Below are positions 1-5,103 of a stretch of 5,802 nucleotides of DNA, piece by piece. A model generated the notes under the pieces. The model made no database searches, had not been told where the DNA came from, and saw only the letters and a list, made by a program, of their open reading frames with translations. This DNA is from Nitrospirota bacterium (GTDB lineage Bacteria; Nitrospirota; JAOUDF01). Each line of letters begins with the position of its first letter. Within the stretch, counting starts at the first letter, position 1. Position numbers and translations under genes: made by a program. The stretch is from contig JAOUDF010000157.1 in the NCBI GenBank assembly GCA_029859385.1, positions 1-5,802 on the forward strand, in the 5' to 3' direction.

Positions 1-313
1 CCTTGCCGTCGTTTTCGATCACTACCGCCAAGGCATTGGCGCCGCTGGGGTGCGGAAAATTGTCGACCGCCACTACTTTTCCCGATACCGATGCATGAAC
101 AGGGGCGGAGACAAAACCTTTCGCCTCTCCGATCTTCTGGCCCACCTTCACCTCGTCACCCACCTTTACCAGCGGGTCGCAGGGCGCACCGATATGCTGG
201 CGCATGGGAATCACCAGAAGTTTCGGTATGGTCGCACCGGTCGTGGCTTTATGTTCGGTAAGTTCCTTGTACTCTGGCGGGTGTACACCGCCGGGGAAAG
301 TAAGGCCGCTCAT
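1..313 (-). CDS. rnfC: Electron transport complex subunit RnfC, N-terminal part (runs off left edge)
   Basis: The visible 104 residues are the N-terminal domain of RnfC, the peripheral subunit of the membrane-bound Rnf complex, which couples electron transfer between ferredoxin and NAD+ to ion transport. The protein opens MSGLTFPGGVHPPEYKELTE and continues with a QHIGAP motif (about 40-44), VKVGDEVKVGQKIGEAKGFVSAPVH and SGKVVAV. This is the family's opening block, with a biotinyl-lipoyl-like beta fold. The flavin/NAD-binding part and the 4Fe-4S cysteine motifs expected further on lie outside the window. The ATG at 313-311 matches the usual family start, but its best Shine-Dalgarno (AAGGA) lies about 13 nt upstream, which is long. 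rnfC is commonly the first gene of an rnf operon, and a promoter just upstream (399-426) fits that. The family call is confident; the rest of the complex cannot be seen here. Confidence 0.93.
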   Translation of the reverse strand, partial: MSGLTFPGGVHPPEYKELTEHKATTGATIPKLLVIPMRQHIGAPCDPLVKVGDEVKVGQKIGEAKGFVSAPVHASVSGKVVAVDNFPHPSGANALAVVIENDGK

Positions 314-398
314 TCTAGGGTGACGATCCTTAAAAAGACGGGTTAAGACTGGCTTCCGACTGCATTGCGAAAAGGCATTCCTTGCGCAGGACCGGTTC

Positions 399-426
399 AA
401 AATACCATAGAACAGGTTTTCGTCAA
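399..426 (-). promoter_or_regulatory. Probable sigma70 promoter of rnfC
   Basis: Read on the minus strand, a TTGACG -35 box (426-421) is followed after 16 bp by a TATTTT -10 box (404-399), inside an AT-rich gap. Transcription would begin near 392, giving a leader of about 80 nt before the rnfC ATG at 313. The -35 matches 5 of 6 consensus bases and the -10 matches 4 of 6. It separates rnfC from the nadE operon that ends at 503. Confidence 0.5.
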
Positions 427-479
427 GAAAAAAATTTTATAGATAACTATTTGAAAATGCAGAATTAAAATTGACACGG

Positions 480-496
480 CCATGCCTGTTGCATGG
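480..496 (-). terminator. Small hairpin after the deacetylase gene, possible weak terminator
   Basis: A perfect 6-bp inverted repeat (CCATGC, 5-nt loop, GCATGG) begins 7 nt past the deacetylase stop codon. On the minus strand it is followed by CCGTGTCAATTTTAATT, which is AT-rich but has no clean run of T. It is placed where the leftward operon should end and before the rnfC promoter. The stem is short, so it may be only a partial terminator. Confidence 0.35.
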
Positions 497-502
497 GGGA
501 AA

Positions 503-1306
503 TTACTGCTCGAGAGGATAGTCGGAAAGGCGAATGAACCGATACCCTCGCCTTTTCAGCTCAGGTATGGCGTTGATCAGACCGCGGGCAGTGCCGCTCT
601 CCGGGTGGTTCATGTGCAGGATCACCATATCTCCCGGCGAAACCGACAGCAGTGCATGAGAGACCTGCTCGCTCGACCAGGTTGCACCGGCATCGCCAAG
701 CACCGAAAATCCCGCGACTTGTTCGCCAAGTTCACCGGCAACCCTGACTGCCACCTCATCGTAAAAAGCGGTGCCGGAGCGGTAGAAGCGCGGTTTTGTG
801 CCGGTAATTGCCGCTATTTTTTGTGCGCCCAGTTCGATCTCGTCCACCAGTTCCTCCACCGACCTTGTCCCCTGGATGCCGTAGGCGCTCTTCCCGCTGA
901 CCGATGCCGGTTTGTGTTCGAATCCGTGGTTGGCGATCTCGAAGAGGGGTGTGGCAGCAAGCCTCTCGAAGGTCTCTCTGTTGGGGCCGATCCAGCGTGC
1001 GTTGATAAAGAGCGTTGCGGGGACCTGCTCTTTTTCCAGAAAACTGATCAGGGCTGCGTCATAGCCCATCCCTTTCGGGCTTCCGCAGGCGTCGAGAGTA
1101 AGAGCTATCACCTTTTCATTGGTGGCGATCCGGCTTCGGACGCCGCTGACCTTTCCCCCCCATTCACGCGGAGTGGCCTTGGCGTATTTGGCTACAATTC
1201 GTGATTTAAGAGAGGTAGTGCCTGAATCATCCAGTGGGTTGGCGCCTGCCGGGACGGAGGCATGGGCAACCAGGACCATAATAATTAACAGGAGGAGCTT
1301 CTTCAA
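503..1306 (-). CDS. Exported polysaccharide deacetylase family protein (NodB-like, CE4)
   Basis: This is a 267-aa protein with a signal peptide: Lys-Lys, a run of Leu/Ile, then likely cleavage after AHA (14-16) or AGA (20-22). The mature part reads as a NodB-type deacetylase fold. Motif 1 is ALTLDACGS with D72, motif 2 is NHGFEH with H127 and H131, motif 3 is YRSGTAFYD with R176, and the last motif is MVILHMNHP with H231. Such enzymes remove N- or O-acetyl groups from cell-wall or extracellular polysaccharides at a metal site; the substrate here is unknown. The second Asp of the usual TFDD motif is Ala73. The start is TTG at 1306, chosen because AGGA (1315-1312) lies 5 nt upstream and the signal peptide begins there; the next in-frame ATG (residue 10) would cut the hydrophobic core. 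It is the third gene of the nadE operon. The family call is firm; activity is less certain because of Ala73. Confidence 0.85.
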   Translation of the reverse strand: MKKLLLLIIMVLVAHASVPAGANPLDDSGTTSLKSRIVAKYAKATPREWGGKVSGVRSRIATNEKVIALTLDACGSPKGMGYDAALISFLEKEQVPATLFINARWIGPNRETFERLAATPLFEIANHGFEHKPASVSGKSAYGIQGTRSVEELVDEIELGAQKIAAITGTKPRFYRSGTAFYDEVAVRVAGELGEQVAGFSVLGDAGATWSSEQVSHALLSVSPGDMVILHMNHPESGTARGLINAIPELKRRGYRFIRLSDYPLEQ

Positions 1307-1311
1307 TGAAT

Positions 1312-1315
1312 TCCT
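1312..1315 (-). promoter_or_regulatory. Shine-Dalgarno deciding the TTG start of the deacetylase gene
   Basis: AGGA lies 5 nt before the TTG start at 1306 and is fused to the TAG stop (1316-1314) of the upstream protease gene. A ribosome terminating there sits on this site, so translation of the two genes is probably coupled. Confidence 0.6.
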
Positions 1316-2027
1316 ACCAGAACTGCCATTGACCGGTCTTCAGAACGTAAAGACCGAGCAGGAGGTTGGTGACGCCGTGGGCAACGATACAGGCGGCAAG
1401 GCTCTTGGTGCGGTAGAGAAGGGCGTTATAGAAAACGCCCGCCATGATGCCCGCCAGCCACAGATGATGCTCCAGGCCGAACAGGACCGACGAGGCGGCA
1501 AAGGACATCCAGGTAAAGGAGCCGAGATGGACCTTTGTGAAATCAGGGTTGATGAGGTAGCGAAGGATGAATGAACGCCAGAACAGCTCTTCGAATATGG
1601 GCACCACCAGCGCCGCTCCCGCCAACCTGAAGATGATGGAAAGCCAGGCCGGCAACGGATTCGCAGGGTCGTAAGGGTTGAACCCTTCAGGTGTTCCGGC
1701 GGTGGCAAAGGGCCAGTCCATGTTGATCCAGAGAACAAAGACCACAACGCCCACGACAAGGGCGGATAATAACGTTCCCACATGCCTGAGCCACTGGAAC
1801 TCGAATTCATCATAACTCTTCCACAGGGCGAAAAGGGCGGCTGCCACCACCAGGGTCTTGATCGGATAAAGGACAAACTGGTCAATACTGTCGAAAGATT
1901 TTAAGGCAGGGAGGTAGTCGCCAAGGTACGATATTCCGCTTCCCAGGGCGATAAATGCCATGTAGAGGGCAAAGGGGAAGACCCGGGGAAACCAGGGTAC
2001 ACTGGTGATACCTGTTTGCAAGGTCAT
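1314..2027 (-). CDS. CPBP/CAAX-type intramembrane protease, probably exosortase-associated (PEP-CTERM) type
   Basis: This is a 237-aa, strongly hydrophobic protein with about six to eight membrane segments (roughly 15-34, 52-70, 84-103, 130-146, 172-186, 190-206, 212-230). The three CPBP (Abi, CAAX-protease-like) motifs are intact: EELFWR with E146, E147 and R151; FGLEH with F183 and H187; and HGVTN with H217 and N221. The family are glutamate-type intramembrane endopeptidases, related to eukaryotic Rce1. The N-terminal RVFPFALYMAFIAL followed by LYPIKTLVVA resembles the 'CAAX prenyl protease-related' family found with exosortase/PEP-CTERM systems; this is from memory and no exosortase is in the window. 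The ATG overlaps the nadE stop (ATGA), and only a weak AGG lies 11 nt upstream, so it is probably translated by coupling to nadE. The substrate is unknown. Confidence 0.85.
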   Translation of the reverse strand: MTLQTGITSVPWFPRVFPFALYMAFIALGSGISYLGDYLPALKSFDSIDQFVLYPIKTLVVAAALFALWKSYDEFEFQWLRHVGTLLSALVVGVVVFVLWINMDWPFATAGTPEGFNPYDPANPLPAWLSIIFRLAGAALVVPIFEELFWRSFILRYLINPDFTKVHLGSFTWMSFAASSVLFGLEHHLWLAGIMAGVFYNALLYRTKSLAACIVAHGVTNLLLGLYVLKTGQWQFW

Positions 2028-3754
2028 ATATTACGGTACCTGTTGGTTATGGGCAGTCGCCGGTCTCTGCCAAAGGCCCGGGGGGTAATTTTCACTCCGG
2101 GAGGTGCCTGTCGTCGCTTGTACTCGTTGGTATCGACCAGTTTGAGGACTTTCATTACCGTCTCCTGTTCGAAACCACGCCCTACGATCTCATCGGGGCT
2201 CCTGTCTTCCTCTATATACAGCTGCAAAATAGGATCGAGGACCGGGTAGGGGGGGAGCGAGTCGGAATCCTTCTGGTCGGGCCGCAGTTCGGCGGTGGGC
2301 TCCCGTTCAATGGTCCGCTCGGGGATCACCTTCCCCAGTCTGTTGCGGTAGCGGGAAAGCTCGTATACCAGCATTTTGGGGACGTCCTTGATAACGGCAA
2401 AACCGCCGGCCATGTCGCCATAGAGGGTGCAGTAGCCACAACTCATCTCGCTCTTGTTGCCTGTGGTGAGCACCAGCCACCCGTACTTGTTGGAGAGGGC
2501 CATGATGAAATTGCCGCGGACTCGTGCCTGGAGGTTTTCTTCAGTGGCGTCTCTGGGTATTCCGTCGAACTCCTTCTCCAGCGTTGCCAGATAGGCATTG
2601 AAAACCCGGGTGAGAGGTATCTCCTTGAACTCCATCCCAAGGTTTTGCGCCAGCTTTCTGGCGTCTACCCTGCTCTCTCGCGAGGTATAGGGTGAGGGGA
2701 TGGAGATGCCGACGACGTTTTCAGCTCCAAGGGCATCGACCGCAACGGCGGCGGTCAGGGCCGAATCAATGCCTCCCGAAAGCCCGATGATGACCTTTTT
2801 GAAGCCGTTCTTCCGCACATAGTCAGCGGTGCCGAGGACAAGGGCTGAATAGACCTCTTCGGATGACTCCGGTCGGGGAGTTACTCTGGCTGCCTGGGGC
2901 TTGTTACCCGACGGCGTATACTGCTCGGAAACGGTTATTTTGTGCAACGTCTCCGGACGGAAATGCACCTTTTCCTTGCGGCGGCGCGGGTCGTGGAGCC
3001 GGGTGCGGAAGACGCCGCCAACGTCGAGGTCCGCGATCAGCAGGTCTTCCTGGAATGACCGTGCCCTGGCAACCAGATTGCCCGACTGGTTGAAGATGGT
3101 GCTGGCCCCGTCGAAGACCAGTTCATCCTGTCCCCCCACCATGTTGGTGTAGGTGACGATGACGGTCTCATCCGCCGCCCGGGTAGCGAGCATCCGTTCC
3201 CTGAAAGTGGCCTTGCCGGCATGATAAGGGGAGGCGTTGATATTGACGATGACCTCCGCGCCGCCGACCAGCGACTGAACCCTGATGGGGCCGCCGGGGT
3301 GCCAGATATCCTCGCAGATGTTGACGCCTATGGTGATGCCGTTGATGACAAAGACCGGGGCGGAGGTCCCCGTCTGAAAGTAGCGGTTTTCGTCGAACAC
3401 GCCGTAGTTGGGAAGGAAGGTCTTGTGGTATCTGCCCACGATCTTGCCGTCGTGAATGATGGCGGCGGCGTTAAAGATGTCGTCCTGCCGGTCCACAAAA
3501 CCGACCACTGCCGTGATCCCCTTGCTTGCCGCAACGATACGGTCGAGGCAGCGCAGGTTGCCTTCTATAAAGCTGGGACGGAGGAGGAGGTCTTCGGGAG
3601 GGTAGCCGGTAATGGCCAGTTCGGGGAAGGCTACCAACTCGGCGCCTTCATTTCTGGCGCGCCCTATGTTTTCTATGATCCTGGCCGTGTTCCCGTCAAG
3701 GTCGCCGACGGTGGCGTTCATCTGGGCAAGGGCGATTCTGAGGGTTCGGTTCAT
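2024..3754 (-). CDS. nadE: Glutamine-dependent NAD+ synthetase
   Basis: NadE carries out the last step of NAD+ synthesis: ATP-dependent amidation of deamido-NAD+ using ammonia released from glutamine. The 576 residues contain both domains. The N-terminal nitrilase-type glutaminase (about 4-270) has the Glu-Lys-Cys triad: E45 in FPELAITGYP, K111 in YHKTFLPNYGVFDE and C147 in GVNICEDIWH. The C-terminal synthetase (about 295-576) has the ATP pyrophosphatase loop GLSGGIDS (324-331), TGNKSE (431-436) and GYCTLYGDMAGG (440-451). All key residues are present and the length is normal for the two-domain bacterial form. The ATG at 3754 is chosen over an in-frame ATG 30 codons earlier, because GGAGGA lies 3 nt upstream and the family starts with the RIALAQMN strand; the upstream extension would cover the promoter. 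It is the first gene of a leftward operon and overlaps the protease gene by 4 bp. Confidence 0.97.
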   Translation of the reverse strand: MNRTLRIALAQMNATVGDLDGNTARIIENIGRARNEGAELVAFPELAITGYPPEDLLLRPSFIEGNLRCLDRIVAASKGITAVVGFVDRQDDIFNAAAIIHDGKIVGRYHKTFLPNYGVFDENRYFQTGTSAPVFVINGITIGVNICEDIWHPGGPIRVQSLVGGAEVIVNINASPYHAGKATFRERMLATRAADETVIVTYTNMVGGQDELVFDGASTIFNQSGNLVARARSFQEDLLIADLDVGGVFRTRLHDPRRRKEKVHFRPETLHKITVSEQYTPSGNKPQAARVTPRPESSEEVYSALVLGTADYVRKNGFKKVIIGLSGGIDSALTAAVAVDALGAENVVGISIPSPYTSRESRVDARKLAQNLGMEFKEIPLTRVFNAYLATLEKEFDGIPRDATEENLQARVRGNFIMALSNKYGWLVLTTGNKSEMSCGYCTLYGDMAGGFAVIKDVPKMLVYELSRYRNRLGKVIPERTIEREPTAELRPDQKDSDSLPPYPVLDPILQLYIEEDRSPDEIVGRGFEQETVMKVLKLVDTNEYKRRQAPPGVKITPRAFGRDRRLPITNRYRNI

Positions 3755-3780
3755 GTGTCCTCCGCGACAGTATCCTGATA

Positions 3781-3809
3781 GTATTATCCATTTTTCAGTT
3801 GATACGCAA
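3781..3809 (-). promoter_or_regulatory. Probable sigma70 promoter of the nadE operon
   Basis: On the minus strand TTGCGT (3809-3804) is followed by GGATAATACT. The -10 can be read as GATAAT (3788-3783, 5 of 6 consensus, 15-bp spacer) or as TAATAC (3786-3781, 17-bp spacer). Transcription would start near 3775, leaving a leader of only about 20 nt that includes the GGAGGA site. The -35 is weak. Confidence 0.4.
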
Positions 3810-3825
3810 GACTTTCGAGAAAAAA

Positions 3826-3846
3826 TGACAAGAAAAATTGACAAGA
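3826..3846 (+). repeat. Short direct repeat TGACAAGA at the ndk -35 box
   Basis: TGACAAGA occurs at 3826-3833 and again at 3839-3846, 13 bp apart, and the second copy contains most of the -35 box of ndk. It could be an operator half-site pair or just a by-product of the A-rich promoter sequence. Confidence 0.3.
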
Positions 3847-3866
3847 TAGGGGCGTAGTGTTATAAA
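3838..3866 (+). promoter_or_regulatory. Strong sigma70 promoter of ndk
   Basis: A perfect TTGACA (3838-3843) is followed after exactly 17 bp by TATAAA (3861-3866, 5 of 6). The bases before the -35 are A-rich (3819-3837), as in UP elements that bind the alpha subunit of RNA polymerase. The start site would be near 3873, giving a leader of about 45 nt. This is the best promoter in the window and suggests high constitutive expression. Confidence 0.75.
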
Positions 3867-3917
3867 AGCGCCCGCAAATCAGGAATGTACATAAACTACA
3901 CTATTGTGGAGGAACAA

Positions 3918-4337
3918 ATGGCAGAACGGACGTTGTCGATCATCAAGCCCGACGGTGTTGAGAAGGGCGTAATCGGAAAGATAGTGGACCGCTTCGAGTC
4001 CAACGGCCTCAAGATCGCTGCCATGAAGATGGTGCATCTTTCCCGCAAGGAGGCCGAAGGCTTCTACTATGTGCACAGGGAGCGTCCCTTCTTCGCCAGC
4101 CTGGTAGATTTCATGGTCAGCGGCCCGGTGGTCCTCATGGTTCTGGAGGGCAACAACGCCATCGCGAAGAACCGCGAGCTGATGGGCGCCACCAACCCCG
4201 CCAATGCGGACAAAGGCACCATCCGCAAGGACTTTGCCACCGACATCGAGCGCAACACCGTTCACGGTTCCGACTCTCCCGAGTCGGCCGCCTTCGAGAT
4301 TTCCCACTTCTTCAGCGCCACCGAGATAGTCAACTAG
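3918..4337 (+). CDS. ndk: Nucleoside diphosphate kinase
   Basis: Ndk transfers the terminal phosphate of ATP to nucleoside diphosphates through a phospho-histidine intermediate and so balances the (d)NTP pools in the cytoplasm. The 139-aa product has the normal length and all hallmarks: ERTLSIIKPDG with K10, YVHRERPFF (51-59), MVSGPVVLMVLEG (66-78), LMGATNPA (88-95), GTIRKDFA with R103, and the catalytic NTVHGSDS with H116. The ATG at 3918 is preceded by GGAGG (3908-3912) with a 5-nt spacer. An in-frame ATG 11 codons upstream is less likely, because it lacks a ribosome binding site and adds residues foreign to the family. The gene has its own strong promoter, and a hairpin 14 nt after the stop suggests a single-gene transcript. 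It is divergent from nadE. Confidence 0.98.
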   Translation: MAERTLSIIKPDGVEKGVIGKIVDRFESNGLKIAAMKMVHLSRKEAEGFYYVHRERPFFASLVDFMVSGPVVLMVLEGNNAIAKNRELMGATNPANADKGTIRKDFATDIERNTVHGSDSPESAAFEISHFFSATEIVN

Positions 4338-4351
4338 CTTCCGTTTCTCAT

Positions 4352-4375
4352 CCCGCCCCTGTATTCGGGGGCGGG
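4352..4375 (+). terminator. GC-rich hairpin after ndk, probable terminator
   Basis: CCCGCCCC (4352-4359) pairs perfectly with GGGGCGGG (4368-4375) around an 8-nt loop, starting 14 nt after the ndk stop. The following bases (GAGTTCTCTCCCTTTCC) are pyrimidine-rich rather than a pure T run, so termination may be incomplete. Confidence 0.6.
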
Positions 4376-4403
4376 GAGTTCTCTCCCTTTCCGTTGTTCT
4401 TAA

Positions 4404-4432
4404 TTCTCACCGATTTAAAAAACTGGCATAAT
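4404..4432 (+). promoter_or_regulatory. Possible promoter of the zinc-ribbon/half-ferritin genes
   Basis: TTCTCA (4404-4409, 4 of 6) is followed after 17 bp by CATAAT (4427-4432, 5 of 6), which is preceded by TGG, an extended -10 element. Transcription would start near 4439, about 50 nt before the zinc-ribbon ATG. A second extended -10 (TGATATGCT, 4440-4448) lies nearby without a good -35. Confidence 0.45.
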
Positions 4433-4487
4433 CAGCGTGTGATATGCTAAAAAAGTTATAGCGCGTGACTGACTCTATGGAGGTGCC

Positions 4488-4637
4488 ATGAAAGGCAGCA
4501 TTATCTGTCCGGTGTGCGGCTACGAGATGGAAGTCGACGACAGTATCGAAGACGGCGAGGTTGTCGCCTGTCCCAAATGTGGCGCGGAGTTGAAGCTTAC
4601 CTTCTCGGATGGTGTAATACATGTTGATGTGGTATGA
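4488..4637 (+). CDS. Small zinc-ribbon protein, LysW-like
   Basis: This is a 49-aa protein with two CPxCG knuckles, CPVCG (C7, C10) and CPKCG (C28, C31), separated by an acidic stretch and the turn EDGEVVACPKCGAELKL. The pattern predicts one bound Zn (or Fe) and resembles the zinc ribbon of LysW, the amino-group carrier of lysine/arginine synthesis. The acidic Glu-Trp-Gly C-terminus that carries the substrate in LysW is absent; the tail is SDGVIHVDVV. A carrier role is therefore unlikely, and it may be a metal-binding or redox partner. The ATG is preceded by GGAGG (4479-4483) with 4 nt between. The half-ferritin gene starts 30 nt after the stop with no terminator in between, so the two are probably co-transcribed. 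The product is real and small; its function is unknown. Confidence 0.8.
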   Translation: MKGSIICPVCGYEMEVDDSIEDGEVVACPKCGAELKLTFSDGVIHVDVV

Positions 4638-4650
4638 AAACGTATAATGC

Positions 4651-4663
4651 AAGGGAGGTGATC
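4651..4663 (+). promoter_or_regulatory. Extended Shine-Dalgarno of the half-ferritin gene
   Basis: AAGGGAGGTGATC contains GGAGGTGATC, complementary to the 16S rRNA 3' end over ten bases. It stands 9 nt (measured from GGAGG) before a TTG codon at 4668. An in-frame TGA at 4659-4661 lies inside it, which rules out any start further upstream. Confidence 0.75.
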
Positions 4664-4667
4664 TGAG

Positions 4668-4862
4668 TTGGATGCAATCGAATTCATGAAGCTTGCCATT
4701 GTTGATGAAAAGGGAGCCGTTGCCAAGTATAAGCAGGCGGCTAAGGCTGCCAAGGACCCTGCGGCCAAGGCCCTGTTCGAACGCTTTGTTGATGAAGAGC
4801 AGGTACACATCGATATCCTCGAAGGAGAAATCGAGAAGCTGAAGAAAGCGGGAAAGAAATAG
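4668..4862 (+). CDS. 64-aa two-helix ferritin-like (half-rubrerythrin) protein
   Basis: The product is almost entirely two predicted helices (about 2-29 and 31-60) joined at DP (30-31). The sequence reads like the first helix pair of a rubrerythrin: a Glu in helix 1 (E14 in IVDEKGAVAKYKQAA) and the ExxH motif in helix 2 (E44 and H47 in FVDEEQVHIDILEGEIEKL). A full ferritin-like domain has four helices, so this one could bind di-iron only as a homodimer or higher oligomer, as half-ferritins do. The likely role is iron handling or peroxide defence in the cytoplasm; this is inference. The start is TTG at 4668, set by the strong ribosome binding site and an upstream in-frame stop. The tail is lysine-rich (KLKKAGKK), with no rubredoxin domain and no recognisable encapsulin-targeting peptide. 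It lies 30 nt after the zinc-ribbon gene and 13 nt before a terminator. Confidence 0.8.
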   Translation: MDAIEFMKLAIVDEKGAVAKYKQAAKAAKDPAAKALFERFVDEEQVHIDILEGEIEKLKKAGKK

Positions 4863-4875
4863 TGCGAATGAGTCG

Positions 4876-4903
4876 GAGCGGGCTTCATGCCCGCTCTTTT
4901 TTT
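4876..4903 (+). terminator. Rho-independent terminator after the half-ferritin gene
   Basis: A perfect 8-bp stem, GAGCGGGC (4876-4883) with GCCCGCTC (4889-4896), and a TTCAT loop is followed by seven T (4897-4903). An outer repeat, CGAATGA (4865-4871) with TCATTCG (4903-4909), could extend the structure across the T run. It ends the zinc-ribbon/half-ferritin transcript only 23 nt before the next start codon. Confidence 0.9.
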
Positions 4904-4926
4904 CATTCGTGACAAGGGAGGGGATC

Positions 4927-5103
4927 ATGTCGGAAACAACTGAGAAAGACCTGGGAAACAAGAAGGAAACGCATTGCACGGTATGCGGCCAGCCCTCTTT
5001 TGACACTATCTGTGACACCTGCAAGGCAAAGATCCAGGGAGAAGCGCTGGATTCCAAGCACCAGGTTGAAAAAGAAGGGAAAACCGATACAGGGAGACGA
5101 TAG
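4927..5103 (+). CDS. Small CxxC/CxxC protein of unknown function
   Basis: This 58-aa hydrophilic protein has one compact metal-binding motif, HCTVCG (C17, C20) and CDTCKAKIQGEAL (C29, C32). The two knuckles are only 8 residues apart, so a small zinc ribbon or treble-clef-like element is likely. The N- and C-terminal parts are charged and probably disordered. I do not recognise the family by name, though similar short zinc-ribbon proteins ending in a KxxIQGEAL-like helix seem familiar from Geobacter genomes. The ATG at 4927 is chosen over a GTG six codons earlier because GGGAGGGG (4916-4923) directly precedes it and the GTG lies on the terminator arm. The gene starts just after a terminator with no obvious promoter of its own, and nrnA follows 34 nt downstream. 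It is unrelated in cysteine spacing to the zinc ribbon at 4488. Confidence 0.72.
   Translation: MSETTEKDLGNKKETHCTVCGQPSFDTICDTCKAKIQGEALDSKHQVEKEGKTDTGRR

Noticed and set aside
345..380. Possible 11-codon upstream reading frame in the rnfC leader (minus strand)
   Set aside because: Its ATG directly abuts AAGGA with no spacer, so initiation is unlikely, and the peptide has no regulatory codon run.
482..1204. A 240-codon plus-strand open frame opposite the deacetylase
   Set aside because: The opposite strand encodes all deacetylase motifs and a signal peptide; this frame has no ribosome binding site and no recognisable motif.
3221..3778. A 185-codon plus-strand open frame opposite nadE
   Set aside because: It mirrors the nitrilase domain of nadE, has no ribosome binding site, and runs into the nadE promoter.
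3755..3844. N-terminal extension of nadE by 30 codons
   Set aside because: The extension would translate the predicted promoter and leader, has no Shine-Dalgarno, and precedes the normal family start, which has GGAGGA.
4424..4440. TGGCAT resembling a sigma54 -24 box
   Set aside because: The GC that would form the -12 element is 8 rather than 10 bases after the GG, and no TTGC follows.
4643..4648. Perfect TATAAT just before the half-ferritin gene
   Set aside because: No acceptable -35 lies 16-18 bp upstream (bases are CATGTT or similar), and a start site about 7 bp downstream would cut off the ribosome binding site.
4471..4862. LysW-based lysine or arginine biosynthesis cluster
   Set aside because: The zinc ribbon lacks the Glu-Trp-Gly C-terminus that carries the substrate, and no LysX/Z/Y/J/K genes are nearby.
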